Positions 16,948 through 25,633 are shown, counted from the stretch's first letter. The stretch is 64,000 bases of DNA from Anaerolineae bacterium (GCA_020848035.1 JADLAX010000100.1:1-64000), one strand, 5' to 3'. Program-made: numbers and translations. Notes: generated by a model not told the origin, from the sequence alone.

Positions 16948-17817
16948 ATGGTCAAAAGAGGCGTAAAACAGCAGTGGGTGTGGCTCATTTTGCTTGCCGT
17001 CCTATGGGGGCTGTGGCCGTGGCCTGTGCTGCTGGCCCAAACCGAACCCACCGCCACGCCCGACGCCGACGGCTTCATTTACGCCATCGTGCAGCCCAAC
17101 GATTCGCTGTGGGCCATTGCCGCCCGTTCTGGCATCTCGTTGACGGCGCTGCTGGACCTGAATAATTTAACCGAATCGGCGCTGATCCAGCCGGGCGACC
17201 GCCTCATTGTGGCCATTGTGGCCCCACCCGCCACCGCTACACTGGAAGCGACGCCGACAACGGCCGTTACCCGACCTCCACCGACCCCTTCCAACACCCC
17301 GCCGCCGCCGCCCCTGACCGTCATTTGCCTGGTGGCCTTTGCTGATGAAAACGGCAACGGGGAGCGGGAACCCAACGAGCCGCTGCAGGCGGGCGTGGCC
17401 TTTACGGTGTTTACCAGCGAAGGTGTGGTGGCCAACTACGTCACCGATGGGGTTGGTGAACCGTACTGCCTGACGGAGCTGACGCCGGGCAATTATCAGA
17501 TTACGCGCTCGGTGGGGCGGACGGAGACGTTGACCAACAGCGGCAACCGCACGGTGTTTCTGGATTCGGGCGACCAGGTGATGTTGGGTTTTGGCAGCGT
17601 GGTGGGTATGACCCCTGTGCCGACAGCGGTGGATACGGCCGTTTCACCCACTCCACCCGCCGCCATTATCGGCAGTGAAGCCGCCGCGCCGCTGGTTGAT
17701 CTGCCTGCCACAACTGCCGACAGCGGGGCAGCACGGCCGTTTTTAATTGGCGCAGGCATTGTAATCGGCTTATTATTGGTTGGAACGGCCGTTTTTCTGG
17801 GCCGCAAGCGTATATGA
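16948..17817 (+). CDS. LysM-domain surface protein with C-terminal anchor
   Basis: A 289-residue exported protein. The start at 16948 gives a standard signal peptide (MVKRGVKQQW, hydrophobic core, cleavage near LLAQ), has GAGGG 12 bp upstream, and lies downstream of a TATAAT. Domains: one LysM peptidoglycan/chitin-binding motif at about residues 42-90 (IVQPNDSLWAIAARSGIS ... LIQPGDRLIV), a Pro/Thr-rich linker, an SdrD-B-like beta domain with a calcium-loop-like DENGNGEREPNE, a second linker, then LPATTADSG, a transmembrane helix and RKR. The beta domain is paralogous to one in the next gene. Confidence 0.8.
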   Translation: MVKRGVKQQWVWLILLAVLWGLWPWPVLLAQTEPTATPDADGFIYAIVQPNDSLWAIAARSGISLTALLDLNNLTESALIQPGDRLIVAIVAPPATATLEATPTTAVTRPPPTPSNTPPPPPLTVICLVAFADENGNGEREPNEPLQAGVAFTVFTSEGVVANYVTDGVGEPYCLTELTPGNYQITRSVGRTETLTNSGNRTVFLDSGDQVMLGFGSVVGMTPVPTAVDTAVSPTPPAAIIGSEAAAPLVDLPATTADSGAARPFLIGAGIVIGLLLVGTAVFLGRKRI

Positions 17818-17852
17818 GCCTTACCATTTGGAAGAAGGGGTGACGAAGAAGT

Positions 17853-19175
17853 ATGAAAAAAAATAGTTTGAAGTTACTGTTACTTATTTTGCTGCTGCTG
17901 GGTCTGGGCGGCCAGGCGCAGCGCAGCCTGGCGCAAACCAACTTGCTGCAAAATCCGGGCTTTGAACTGCCCTACAACAGCGATGGTTCCGCCAGCGGCT
18001 GGGGCCGCTGGTTCCGCGTAAGTTCCGCTGACAAGTTTAATGACTGCGCCAACGGCTATCACAAAGAGCCACACTGGGGCGCAGAAACGGTGAGCGCCCC
18101 GCTGATTAACGCCGGTTCCGCCTCACAGCATGTGGGCAACAACTGGGATACCTGGGCGGCTGGTGTGCTGCAAACCGTCACCGTAAAACCGGGCAGCACC
18201 TATCGGTTTACCGTTTGGGCCCGGGGTCGCGGTTCCAACGACGATTACCCCGCACCCTCTGAAGGCGGGCTGCGCATGGATGTGATGGTTGGTATTGATC
18301 CCAACGGCAGCGGCCTGTGGAATGATGCTGACGTGAAGTGGAGCGGTTTTATTCAGCCGCACGACACCTGGCAGCAGGTTTCGGTAGAAATTACGGCCAC
18401 CGGTGATAAGGTGAGTGTGTTTACGGCGGCTGATTATGGTTTGGACGGCGTGAACCAGTGCCGCAAGCATCTGGACGTCTGGTTCGACAATGCCCAACTT
18501 ATTGAAGTTGGCCCGCCGCCGACCAACACGCCGGTGCCGCAGCCCACTTCTCCACCACCACCACCCGCCACCAGCACGCCAATTCCCACGGCCACGCTGG
18601 TACCGACGGCGACACTGGTTCCCACCGAAGTGCCCACCGAGACACCTACCACGCCGCCCGGGGCTACCCTCTGCGTCAACGCCTTTGCCGATGACAACGG
18701 CAATGGCCAGAAAGATGCCAACGAAGGCTTTATGGGCAGCGTTTCGTTCCGCGTGGCCAACAGCAGCCAGGTGGTGGCTCAGGCGGTCTCTAGCGGTACT
18801 GGCGAACCGGTCTGTTTTGAAGGGCTGGAACCCGGGGCGTACCAGGTGGAGCAAATTGTACCTGGTCCGTTGGAGATGACGACGGCGAGTAATGCAACCG
18901 TAACTGTGGAAGCGGGGCAGACCGCCGGGGTGCAGTTTGGCAGCCGCATCCGCATGGACAGCGTAACCGACACCAGCGATCAGCCCGATGAGGTAGCCGA
19001 TGCGGGCAGTCCAGATGTGGTGGCAACGGCCGTTGTGACCGATGAGACGGATACGGCCGTTCCTGAAGCCGAAGGTGGCAGTCTGGCCTCGTACAGCGGC
19101 CTGATTTTGCTGGTGGTGGCCGTGCTGCTGCTGGGCGGCATTCTGTTTGTGGTGCTGCGCCGCACGGCTGGATAA
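17853..19175 (+). CDS. surface protein with carbohydrate-binding-like and SdrD-B-like domains
   Basis: A 440-residue exported protein: signal peptide (MKKNSLKLLLLILLLLGLGG, cleavage near SLAQ), a CBM4/9-like jelly-roll beginning with LLQNPGFELPYN and ending WFDNAQLIEVG (residues about 30-215), a Pro/Thr linker, an SdrD-B-like domain with DDNGNGQKDANE (about 270-365), an acidic stretch and a C-terminal transmembrane helix ending RRTAG. The second domain shares spacing and residues with that of the preceding LysM protein (AFADxNGNG, GEPxC, PGxYQ), so the pair arose by domain duplication. Role: cell-wall or sheath-associated glycan binding is inferred. Confidence 0.75.
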   Translation: MKKNSLKLLLLILLLLGLGGQAQRSLAQTNLLQNPGFELPYNSDGSASGWGRWFRVSSADKFNDCANGYHKEPHWGAETVSAPLINAGSASQHVGNNWDTWAAGVLQTVTVKPGSTYRFTVWARGRGSNDDYPAPSEGGLRMDVMVGIDPNGSGLWNDADVKWSGFIQPHDTWQQVSVEITATGDKVSVFTAADYGLDGVNQCRKHLDVWFDNAQLIEVGPPPTNTPVPQPTSPPPPPATSTPIPTATLVPTATLVPTEVPTETPTTPPGATLCVNAFADDNGNGQKDANEGFMGSVSFRVANSSQVVAQAVSSGTGEPVCFEGLEPGAYQVEQIVPGPLEMTTASNATVTVEAGQTAGVQFGSRIRMDSVTDTSDQPDEVADAGSPDVVATAVVTDETDTAVPEAEGGSLASYSGLILLVVAVLLLGGILFVVLRRTAG

Positions 19176-19245
19176 TGGATTTTGAGGCTCAGGTGCGACG
19201 CACGGCAAAAGTGTGTCGCACCTCTAGTTTGACAAAGGATGAACG

Positions 19246-19728
19246 ATGAAACAGCTTCCGTTCGGCGAAACCTTTAATACCCGGTTCGACCGAATTGATC
19301 GGCAAATCACGGTTTGGATGGCCCGCTACGGCATGACGATTATGCGCGTGGGGCTGGGGATTGTATTCTTCTGGTTTGGTGCTTTGAAGTTGGTGCCCGG
19401 CCTCAGCCCGGCCGAGGAGTTGGTGCGTAATACCACCTACTTTGTGAACCCGGACTGGTTTATCCCGGTGCTGGCCCTGTGGGAAATGGCCATTGGCCTG
19501 GGACTGATGTTTGGCATATTCATGCGGCTGACGCTGCTGCTGCTCTTTTTGCAGATGCCGGGCACGGCGCTGCCGCTGGTAGTGCTGCCCGAAGCCGTGT
19601 GGACCCAGTTTCCCTTTGGGCTGACGCTGGAAGGGCAGTACATCATCAAAAACCTGGTGCTGATTGGCGCCGGGTTGGTGCTGGGCGGCACCGTGCGCGG
19701 CGGCCGTTTGCAGCCAGATCCGGTATAA
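19246..19728 (+). CDS. DoxX family membrane protein
   Basis: A 160-residue protein with four transmembrane segments and the DoxX-like pattern [17 protein letters not shown] near residue 37 and [16 protein letters not shown] near 80. A good ribosome-binding site (AAGGATGA) precedes the ATG. DoxX relatives are quinone-linked or redox-associated membrane proteins; the specific role is not predictable. It lies between surface-protein genes and the large GT39-like protein. Confidence 0.75.
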   Translation: MKQLPFGETFNTRFDRIDRQITVWMARYGMTIMRVGLGIVFFWFGALKLVPGLSPAEELVRNTTYFVNPDWFIPVLALWEMAIGLGLMFGIFMRLTLLLLFLQMPGTALPLVVLPEAVWTQFPFGLTLEGQYIIKNLVLIGAGLVLGGTVRGGRLQPDPV

Positions 19729-19774
19729 GAAACGGCCGTACGCGCCCCGGTTTTTCAAAAGAAAGAGATCTTGG

Positions 19775-19821
19775 CGTGAAACGTGAAACGTGATGGATTT
19801 CTTCACGTTTTACGTTTCACG
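19775..19821. repeat. GTGAAAC-word imperfect palindrome
   Basis: CGTGAAAC reiterated at 19775-19793 and its near reverse complement at 19802-19821 (18 of 20). It lies upstream of the TTG start of the next gene and could fold into a hairpin between the two coding regions. Confidence 0.65.
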
Positions 19822-19851
19822 CTTTACTTTCCCCTCTGAAGGACAGTTTCT

Positions 19852-22800
19852 TTGACTCACTCTGCCCGCACGCGCTGGTTTTGGCTGGCGGTTTTGCTGA
19901 TTGCCCTGGTGGCCGCCTGGCCGGAGCTGGCGCAGCCGGGCCTGCTGAACACACGCGGCGGGGGCGACAGTCCATTTTTGTTGCAGCGATTGGAGCAGTT
20001 GGAAACGGCCGTCTTCGATGGCCACTTCCCCGTACGCTGGATGCCCGACGCCAACTACGGCTACGGCTACCCCTTCTACAACTTCTACGCCCCGCTCTCT
20101 ATCTACATCACTTTTTTGTTCCGGCTGCTGGGCTTTAGCTTCGTGCGGGCCATTCACCTGTCGCACCTGCTGGGTTACATCGTCGCCGCCTGGGGCACAT
20201 TTGCCCTGGTGCGGCGCTGGTTCCGCAACGACTGGGCCGGATTGCTGGCCGCGGCGGCCTACACGGTGGCCCCGTTTCACCTGGTTAACGTCTACGTGCG
20301 CGGCGATTCCCTGGCCGAATTTTGGGCGATGGCCTTTTATCCGCTGGTGATACTGGCGGCGGATGGGCTGGTAGGCGGCGGGCGCAGGCAGGTGGCCCTG
20401 TTTGCCCTGGCGTATGCTGCGCTGATCCTCAGCCACAACATTTCGGCCATGATCTTCTCGCCGTTTTTGCTCCTCTACCTCCTGCTAAAATTTTTACCGC
20501 AAAGAATGCGAAGAACGCAGATCATTGCCAATCTCCAAACTCCAATCTCCAATCTCTGGTCTCCAATTTCTGGTCTCTTGTTAGCCTTTGCCCTGGCCGC
20601 CTGGTTTTTTGTCCCGGCGCTGGCGGAGCAGTCGCTGGCGCAGCTGGGCACGGTGACCAGCGGCTATTTTCACTACAGCAACCATTTCCTGGGTACGGCC
20701 GAATTACCTCTAACGCAGTCCACCTTTTTTGTCGATTACGGCGTGGTGAACCGGGAAGCATTTCGCATGGGATTGGTGCAAACGGCCGTCCTCATTCCCG
20801 GTCTGCTGGCCGTGCTTTGGCTCTGGCGGCGGCAGCGTGCGGCGATGCGGGTTCCGGCGCTGTTCATCGTGGCCACGCTGGCCGTGAGCACCTTCATGCT
20901 TACGCCGCTGTCCGATTTGCTGTGGCAGCACCTGCCGCTGCTGGCCTTTACCCAGTTTCCCTGGCGCTTTTTGTCGGTGCAGGCGTTTGGTGGAGCGCTG
21001 GCGGTGGGGGCACTGGCCCTGGCCCTGCCCAAACCGCAGTGGTGGGCACCGCCGCTCATCGCCCTGCTGCTGGTGAGCAGCCTGGGCCAGCTCAAAACCG
21101 ACCATCTGCGCCTGACCGATGCCGACGTCACGGCCGAAGCCCTGGCGCAGTATGAATGGTTCACCGGCAACATTGGCACCACCATCAGCTTTGAATATTT
21201 GCCGCCGACGGTGCAGCCACGGCCGTACACCAGCCGCTGGCTCAACACGGGCGAACGCTGGACGGTCACGCCGCTGGCCGGAGAAGTAAATGCGGCAGAG
21301 CTTGAGGAAGCGCGGGCAACCTACCAGAAGTGGACGGTGGAAACAGCCTCGCCGAGTACGCTCATCTTCCCCACGCTGCACTGGCCGGGTTGGCAGGCGC
21401 AGGTGGACGGGGAATCGGTGGCGCTGCGGCCGTCGGCGGGCAGCGGTCTCATCGAGCTGGACGTTCCCGCCGGACAACACCAGGTTGCGCTGCGCCTGGG
21501 GCGCACGCCGGTTCGATGGGGCGCGGAGCTGGCCTCATTGCTGGCCGTTTTGCTGACGCTCTGGCTGCTCCAGCCAAAGGCCAGCTGGCTCAACCGGCAG
21601 ACTGGGCTGGCGCTGGCAGGCGTACTGCTGCTGGCGGTGGTGGTCCGCCTCTGGCCGGTGGCTGCGCCCGCAGCCGATTTGCGCACCTGGGATTTTGTGC
21701 AGATGGGCTACCTGCATCCCGAACCGGAGGGGGTGACGTTCAGCTCCGGTGCGGTATTGCGCCAGGCCACGCTGCCGGAAACGGCCGTACCGGGCCAAAC
21801 CATTCGCATCGAGCTGGCCTGGGCCGTGCCGCCGACGGAGGCGGTCACCCTGGCGCTCTTTTCCCCAGCGATCAACTGGCCGACTGTGCCCGAACTTCAG
21901 CCGCCGCCCCTCGCCCAGCAAACGGTGCCCGGCGCGGCAACGACCACGTTTGAACTGACGCTGCCAGAAAATGCCCCCGCTGGCCTGTTTGTGCCGCGCC
22001 TGACGTTGGAAAACGGCCGTGCCCTGACCCCGGCGGGCAGCCGCCGGGAGGCGATCTTTTTGTCGCCGCTGCGGGTGGTGGCAGCTGCCGCTGGCGAGAT
22101 GGCCGAGCAGATCACCGTACGCGGGGTGGCCGTGGCGCAGCCCGCGCCGGACCGGCTGACGGTGCAATTGGCCTGGTTTACGCCGCAGCCGTTGGCCCAC
22201 AATTACAACGTCGCCCTGCGCCTGACCGATGCTCAGGGGCGCTTTTTACGGCTGGTGGATACCCAGCCAGGCTACGGCTTTTTGCCCAGCAGCGGTTGGC
22301 CTGCCGGGCAGTGGGTGGACGATTGGCTGACGATGCCGCTGCCCCCGGCGGAGGAGAATCACGAACGGCCGTTTGTCCTGGTGGCGCAGCTGTACGAGGC
22401 GGCTAAGCCTGAAGCGGTGATGCTGACGCGGCGGCTGGGTGAGCTGGTGGAAGGCGAGGCGGGCTGGACCTTTCAGCCAACCGAGCCGGGGTTTGTGCTG
22501 CCGGAGGAGATGGTGGGGGTAACGGCCGTCTTTGGCGACGAGATTCAGCTGGCGGGTTACACATTCAGCCAGAGCGAGGCGGCGCTGGAGCTGACGCTGG
22601 TGTGGCAGGCGCTGGCCAACGGGCAAACCGACTACGTGCGGTTTGTGCACCTGATCGATCCGGCGGGCGGCGCGCCGCTGGCCCAAAGCGACAGCCCGCC
22701 GCGCTTTGGCAGCTACCCCACCAGCCAGTGGACCAGCGGCGAGATCGTCGAAGATCGTTTGTCGCTGCCCCTGGCGGATGTGCCGCCGGGCAGCTACCAG

Positions 22801-22932
22801 CTGGCGGTCGGTTTCTACAGCCAGCTCGCACCGGGCCAGTTCAACCGCCTGCCGGTGTTTGATGAAGCGGGGGGAATGCTGCCAGACGGCCGTTTTTTAC
22901 TGCCGGTTACGGTAACGGTCGGGGAAAAGTAA
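19852..22932 (+). CDS. large polytopic membrane protein, GT-C-like, with extracytoplasmic C-terminus
   Basis: A 1026-residue protein starting at TTG (19852), supported by GAAGGA 8 bp upstream. About 11-13 transmembrane helices occupy residues 10-620, with an external loop containing NTRGGGDSPF and DANYGYGYPFYNFYAPLS near 60-80, the layout of the Chloroflexi GT39-like/6-pyruvoyl-tetrahydropterin-synthase-related membrane family. Residues about 640-1020 form two or three beta-sandwich domains with HLIDPAGG and LRLTDAQGRF repeats, homologous to the C-terminus of the protein at 14880. Residues about 215-242 are encoded by intergenic-type repeat DNA (see 20494-20578). Probably a polyprenyl-linked glycosyltransferase; acceptor unknown. 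Confidence 0.75.
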   Translation: MTHSARTRWFWLAVLLIALVAAWPELAQPGLLNTRGGGDSPFLLQRLEQLETAVFDGHFPVRWMPDANYGYGYPFYNFYAPLSIYITFLFRLLGFSFVRAIHLSHLLGYIVAAWGTFALVRRWFRNDWAGLLAAAAYTVAPFHLVNVYVRGDSLAEFWAMAFYPLVILAADGLVGGGRRQVALFALAYAALILSHNISAMIFSPFLLLYLLLKFLPQRMRRTQIIANLQTPISNLWSPISGLLLAFALAAWFFVPALAEQSLAQLGTVTSGYFHYSNHFLGTAELPLTQSTFFVDYGVVNREAFRMGLVQTAVLIPGLLAVLWLWRRQRAAMRVPALFIVATLAVSTFMLTPLSDLLWQHLPLLAFTQFPWRFLSVQAFGGALAVGALALALPKPQWWAPPLIALLLVSSLGQLKTDHLRLTDADVTAEALAQYEWFTGNIGTTISFEYLPPTVQPRPYTSRWLNTGERWTVTPLAGEVNAAELEEARATYQKWTVETASPSTLIFPTLHWPGWQAQVDGESVALRPSAGSGLIELDVPAGQHQVALRLGRTPVRWGAELASLLAVLLTLWLLQPKASWLNRQTGLALAGVLLLAVVVRLWPVAAPAADLRTWDFVQMGYLHPEPEGVTFSSGAVLRQATLPETAVPGQTIRIELAWAVPPTEAVTLALFSPAINWPTVPELQPPPLAQQTVPGAATTTFELTLPENAPAGLFVPRLTLENGRALTPAGSRREAIFLSPLRVVAAAAGEMAEQITVRGVAVAQPAPDRLTVQLAWFTPQPLAHNYNVALRLTDAQGRFLRLVDTQPGYGFLPSSGWPAGQWVDDWLTMPLPPAEENHERPFVLVAQLYEAAKPEAVMLTRRLGELVEGEAGWTFQPTEPGFVLPEEMVGVTAVFGDEIQLAGYTFSQSEAALELTLVWQALANGQTDYVRFVHLIDPAGGAPLAQSDSPPRFGSYPTSQWTSGEIVEDRLSLPLADVPPGSYQLAVGFYSQLAPGQFNRLPVFDEAGGMLPDGRFLLPVTVTVGEK
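20494..20578. repeat. intergenic-type repeat words inserted inside a coding sequence
   Basis: ACCGCAAAGAATGCGAAGAACGCAG (20496-20520, the word family of 14694-14775) is followed by repeated CAATCTCCA/TCTCTGGTCTCC words identical in type to the spacer repeat at 49526-49596. Together they encode the unusual RMRRTQ...TPISNLWSPISGL segment in frame, in a loop between predicted transmembrane helices. Confidence 0.65.
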
Positions 22933-22981
22933 TTGGGTAATTACCCAGTTACCCAATTACCCAATTACCTAATTACTCAGT
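22930..22981. repeat. AATTACCC-word repeat between convergent genes
   Basis: AATTGGGTAATT followed by about five copies of A(A/G)TTACCC(A) variants. It fills the 44-bp gap between the stop of the plus-strand gene and the stop of the minus-strand peroxiredoxin gene, so it may act as a bidirectional terminator-like hairpin. The same word family recurs at 24692-24765. Confidence 0.65.
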
Positions 22982-23435
22982 TACTTCCAAGAAACTTGAC
23001 GGCCTGGTCCACGCTGTCCTGCGGGCTCACTTTAATTTGAGTGTCGGCGAAACGGCCGTCTTCATCAATGACAAAGTGGCTGCGGATGATGCCCATGTAC
23101 GCCTTGCCGTACATCTTCTTTTCGCCCCACACGCCGTACGCTTCGGCCACTGTGTGGTCGGTGTCGGCCAGCAAATTGTAGGGGAAGCCCATTTTAGCGC
23201 GCCATTTGGCCAGGTCTTTGGGCGTGTCTGGGCTGATGCCCAGCACGGTGGCCCCGGCGGCTTCAATTACCGGGTAGTTGTCGCGGAAGCCGCAGGCCTG
23301 GGTGGTGCAGCCGGGGGTATCGGCCTTGGGGTAGAAAAAGAGCACTACCTTCTGCCCGCGCAGGTCGGACAGTTTCACCGGGGTACCTTCATCGGAAGTC
23401 AGTTCAAAATCGGGAGCCATTTCGCCAACGGTCAT
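22977..23435 (-). CDS. bcp: thioredoxin-dependent thiol peroxidase (Bcp-type peroxiredoxin)
   Basis: A 152-residue cytoplasmic peroxiredoxin of the BCP/PrxQ group. It reduces hydroperoxides with thioredoxin. The catalytic region is intact: FYPKADTPGCTTQACGFRD (about residues 33-51) carries the peroxidatic Cys and, five residues later, the resolving Cys typical of PrxQ; the Thr and Arg that activate the peroxidatic Cys are present. An AGGAG ribosome-binding site precedes the ATG. It is monocistronic and its upstream 340-bp spacer contains a 14-bp palindrome. Confidence 0.92.
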   Translation of the reverse strand: MTVGEMAPDFELTSDEGTPVKLSDLRGQKVVLFFYPKADTPGCTTQACGFRDNYPVIEAAGATVLGISPDTPKDLAKWRAKMGFPYNLLADTDHTVAEAYGVWGEKKMYGKAYMGIIRSHFVIDEDGRFADTQIKVSPQDSVDQAVKFLGSN

Positions 23436-23489
23436 CTTTTTTCTCCTGTTTTGGGGTTATGTGGATAAAAATCATGCTCTTTGCAGATT

Positions 23490-23503
23490 TTCGCTTAAGC
23501 GAA
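23490..23503. promoter_or_regulatory. 14-bp perfect palindrome, candidate operator
   Basis: TTCGCTTAAGCGAA lies 55-68 bp upstream of the peroxiredoxin ATG, inside the 340-bp spacer (23436-23775) shared with a divergent small membrane-protein gene. It is the right size and place for a dimeric regulator. Apart from this, one ACGGCCGT at 23669 and the tandem repeat at 23739, I see nothing else in the spacer. Confidence 0.4.
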
Positions 23504-23738
23504 TTTGTGCCAGACATGCAAAGTTCGTGTAAAAGTGAATGTGTGTACGGCCTGGATTTTAGCGCCTTTGCCAGCTGCGACCCACCGGGCTTAAAGATTT
23601 GTTTAGATTGGCGGGAACTTTTGCGGCCGGCGCGTCGTTTTAGAGGCACAGCGTCAGGAAGCCGTTAGACGGCCGTTTCCCAACCATCGAGCAGCCGGAC
23701 CCGGAAAACCGTTATCCTGACTTCAGCGTTGTAAACCG

Positions 23739-23760
23739 ATTGACAACTTATTGACAACTT
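23739..23760 (+). repeat. tandem 11-bp direct repeat
   Basis: ATTGACAACTT occurs twice head to tail (23739-23749, 23750-23760), directly upstream of the GAGGAGG ribosome-binding site of the next gene. Each copy contains a TTGACA; no -10 follows at the right spacing, so a regulator site is as likely as a promoter. Confidence 0.55.
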
Positions 23761-23775
23761 GCTGAGGAGGACACC

Positions 23776-24090
23776 ATGCCCACACTGTATATGATTTGCT
23801 GGTCTATCGTTATTGTTGCTGCTTTTTCTTTGTGGCGCTTGCAATCCTGGAACCAACGGGTGGTGGTAACGGCCGTTACCCTGCTGGTTCTGCTCGTCAG
23901 TCAATCCTTGTTTGTCTCCCTGGCCACCAGCGCGGGCCTGAACCCCAGCGATGCCCTGCTGGCCCCCGAGCGCTTCCTGCAAAGCGGCCCGTTTGGCTGG
24001 CTGGCCCTGCTGGTGATGCCCTGCGGCTGGTTGGGTCCGTTTGTGGGTTTTAACCTGATTCAGCGTCTGTCGGTGAACGGTGGTCGGTAA
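23776..24090 (+). CDS. small membrane protein, unknown
   Basis: A 104-residue protein with three predicted transmembrane helices (residues about 3-20, 30-50, 73-95). A very strong GAGGAGG site lies 6 bp before the ATG, arguing that it is real. The last codons (SVNGGR-stop) are formed by the GGTGGTCGGTAAT words of the adjacent repeat. I do not recognise a family; the pattern SLATSAGLNPSDALLAPERFLQ between helices 2 and 3 is its most distinctive feature. Confidence 0.65.
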   Translation: MPTLYMICWSIVIVAAFSLWRLQSWNQRVVVTAVTLLVLLVSQSLFVSLATSAGLNPSDALLAPERFLQSGPFGWLALLVMPCGWLGPFVGFNLIQRLSVNGGR

Positions 24091-24140
24091 TCGGTGGTTG
24101 GTAATCGGTGAACGAATTACGGCTTACCGATTACCGCCTA
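24073..24140. repeat. CGGTAAT/ATTACCG-word palindrome between convergent genes
   Basis: GGTAATCGGTG words on the left and TTACCGATTACCG on the right form an imperfect palindrome bridging the 55-bp gap between convergent genes and reaching into the last codons of the left one. Possible bidirectional terminator. Confidence 0.6.
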
Positions 24141-24145
24141 CGGCT

Positions 24146-24691
24146 TTACTCGCCGCGCAGCAGTTTGGTGGTGAAGCGGAGGAGCCATTTAAAGAGATGC
24201 TGGGGAATTGAGAGGCGGGGGCGCACCTGTAGACTTTCATCCATGCGCATAATGGCGGCCAGGTATTGACCGCGCCGCAGCTCCATCAGGCTCAGGGCAC
24301 GCAGCACCTGGGCCTGTTTTTCTTTCTCGTTGCTTTGGGCAAATTCCTGGGTGGCATTGCTGTAGTGGCGGGCGGCTTCGGTGTACTCTTTTTGCTGGGC
24401 GTAGAGGTCGCCCAGGTTGCCCAGCGTTTGGGCATGGCGGGAGTGGTCGCCAATTTGGGCAAAGAGGGTGGCGGCGTGGGTGAGGGTGGTTACGGCCGTA
24501 TCCAGCTTGCCCTGCACCCGCAAAATCACGCCCATGTTGTTCAACATCTCCGCCTGGCTGCCGATGTCGTCCTGCGCCGCAAACGCGGCCGCCGCCTGCT
24601 CAAACGTGCTTAACGCCTGGCCATGGTTGCCCTGCTGAAACAGGCGCAGACCTTCATCTTTTAAATCTTGGGGGGAGAGGGTGTTGTTCAT
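24146..24691 (-). CDS. tetratricopeptide-repeat protein
   Basis: A 181-residue cytoplasmic protein of about four TPR units. Repeats start near residues 9, 45, 83 and 122, with consensus positions such as EGLRLFQQGNHGQAL, NNMGVILRVQGKLDTAV, GNLGDLYAQQKEYTEAA and ALSLMELRRGQYLAA. TPRs mediate protein-protein contacts. No fused effector domain is visible. It is followed on the minus strand side by a convergent small membrane gene and preceded by a repeat-filled spacer and a regulator gene. Confidence 0.85.
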   Translation of the reverse strand: MNNTLSPQDLKDEGLRLFQQGNHGQALSTFEQAAAAFAAQDDIGSQAEMLNNMGVILRVQGKLDTAVTTLTHAATLFAQIGDHSRHAQTLGNLGDLYAQQKEYTEAARHYSNATQEFAQSNEKEKQAQVLRALSLMELRRGQYLAAIMRMDESLQVRPRLSIPQHLFKWLLRFTTKLLRGE

Positions 24692-24765
24692 TGGGTGAGC
24701 AATTACCCAATTGCCTCATTACTCAATTACTGACTTTGTAATTGGGTAATTGGGTAATTCAGTAA
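24692..24765. repeat. AATTACCC/GGGTAATT-word palindrome
   Basis: CAATTACCCAATTGCC ... ACTCAATTAC on the left and GTAATTGGGTAATTGGGTAATT on the right form a long imperfect hairpin between two minus-strand genes. Same words as 22930-22981. Confidence 0.65.
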
Positions 24766-25428
24766 TTAATAGGTAATTTCCAGCAAGCTTTCTGCCACCT
24801 GACGCAGCTGTGCCACGTCCATTTCGCTGAGCTTTTTGGCGGTGTCCAGGTAGCTGACGTTCACCGGGTTAATCAAAAATGCCTGCATGTCCGGCGACAG
24901 GCGCTGGAATTGGCGCTCCAGCTTTTGTTTGGCCTCGTGCCGCCCCAGCGGCCCGTGCGGATCGTCGAGGAAGTAGCTGACAGAGACTTCAAGCTGGCGG
25001 CACAACTGTTCCAGGTGCAAATACGGAATCGGCTCCTGGCCCATTTCATACGCTTTGATGGTGTCTTCGGCCACGCCGATCGCTTCGGCGAGCTCGGCCA
25101 GGGTTTGGCGGTTGCGCAGCCGCTGCTGGCTGAGCAGCACGCCAATGACGCGGTGGCGCAGGTCGATGAGGCTGGTGAAATCAATTTCTGTTTCTGTTTT
25201 GAGCGGTTCGCTGCCCCAGAAGTAGCCCATGGGGAGGTTGAGGTAGAGGGCAATGGCTTCGAGTTGGGGTAGGGAAATGGGATATTCGCCCGATTCGATC
25301 TGGTTATACGTGGTGGCGTTCAGGCCGAGAACGGCCGCACACTCTTTCTTGGTACGACCATAATGTTCTCTGGCTTTTTGCACCAGTTCGCCCAACATTT
25401 TTGCACGTGCTGTGTTCAGTTCACTCAT
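24766..25428 (-). CDS. double helix-turn-helix (XRE-type) regulator
   Basis: A 220-residue protein with two tandem XRE/Cro-type HTH domains. The first, residues about 10-65, shows LVQKAREHYGRTKKECAAVL, LNATTYNQIESGEYP and LEAIALYLNLPMGYFWG. The second, about 97-155, shows LLSQQRLRNRQTLAELAEAI, VAEDTIKAYEMGQEP and LEQLCRQLEVSVSYFLDD. The C-terminal third is helical and could dimerise. Two HTH domains in one chain would read a bipartite site or allow DNA looping. Upstream on its strand is GTGAGAG as ribosome-binding site. Target genes are unknown. Confidence 0.88.
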   Translation of the reverse strand: MSELNTARAKMLGELVQKAREHYGRTKKECAAVLGLNATTYNQIESGEYPISLPQLEAIALYLNLPMGYFWGSEPLKTETEIDFTSLIDLRHRVIGVLLSQQRLRNRQTLAELAEAIGVAEDTIKAYEMGQEPIPYLHLEQLCRQLEVSVSYFLDDPHGPLGRHEAKQKLERQFQRLSPDMQAFLINPVNVSYLDTAKKLSEMDVAQLRQVAESLLEITY

Positions 25429-25633
25429 CGCTTTTATCTCTCACAGATGGCATTTTTGCACTGGGCAAGATATTAACATAATTCAGTTTGAGGCACAACT
25501 GTGCCGCCCTCACCCAAAAGCGCTACACAGCCTGCGCAGGCACAAAATTTTCTGATAGACTGGCTTGGGGCAGTTTGCGTTAAGATGGTGAACACGACGG
25601 TAGCGCCCCACTTTAGACAGATGAGGTCTGCAT

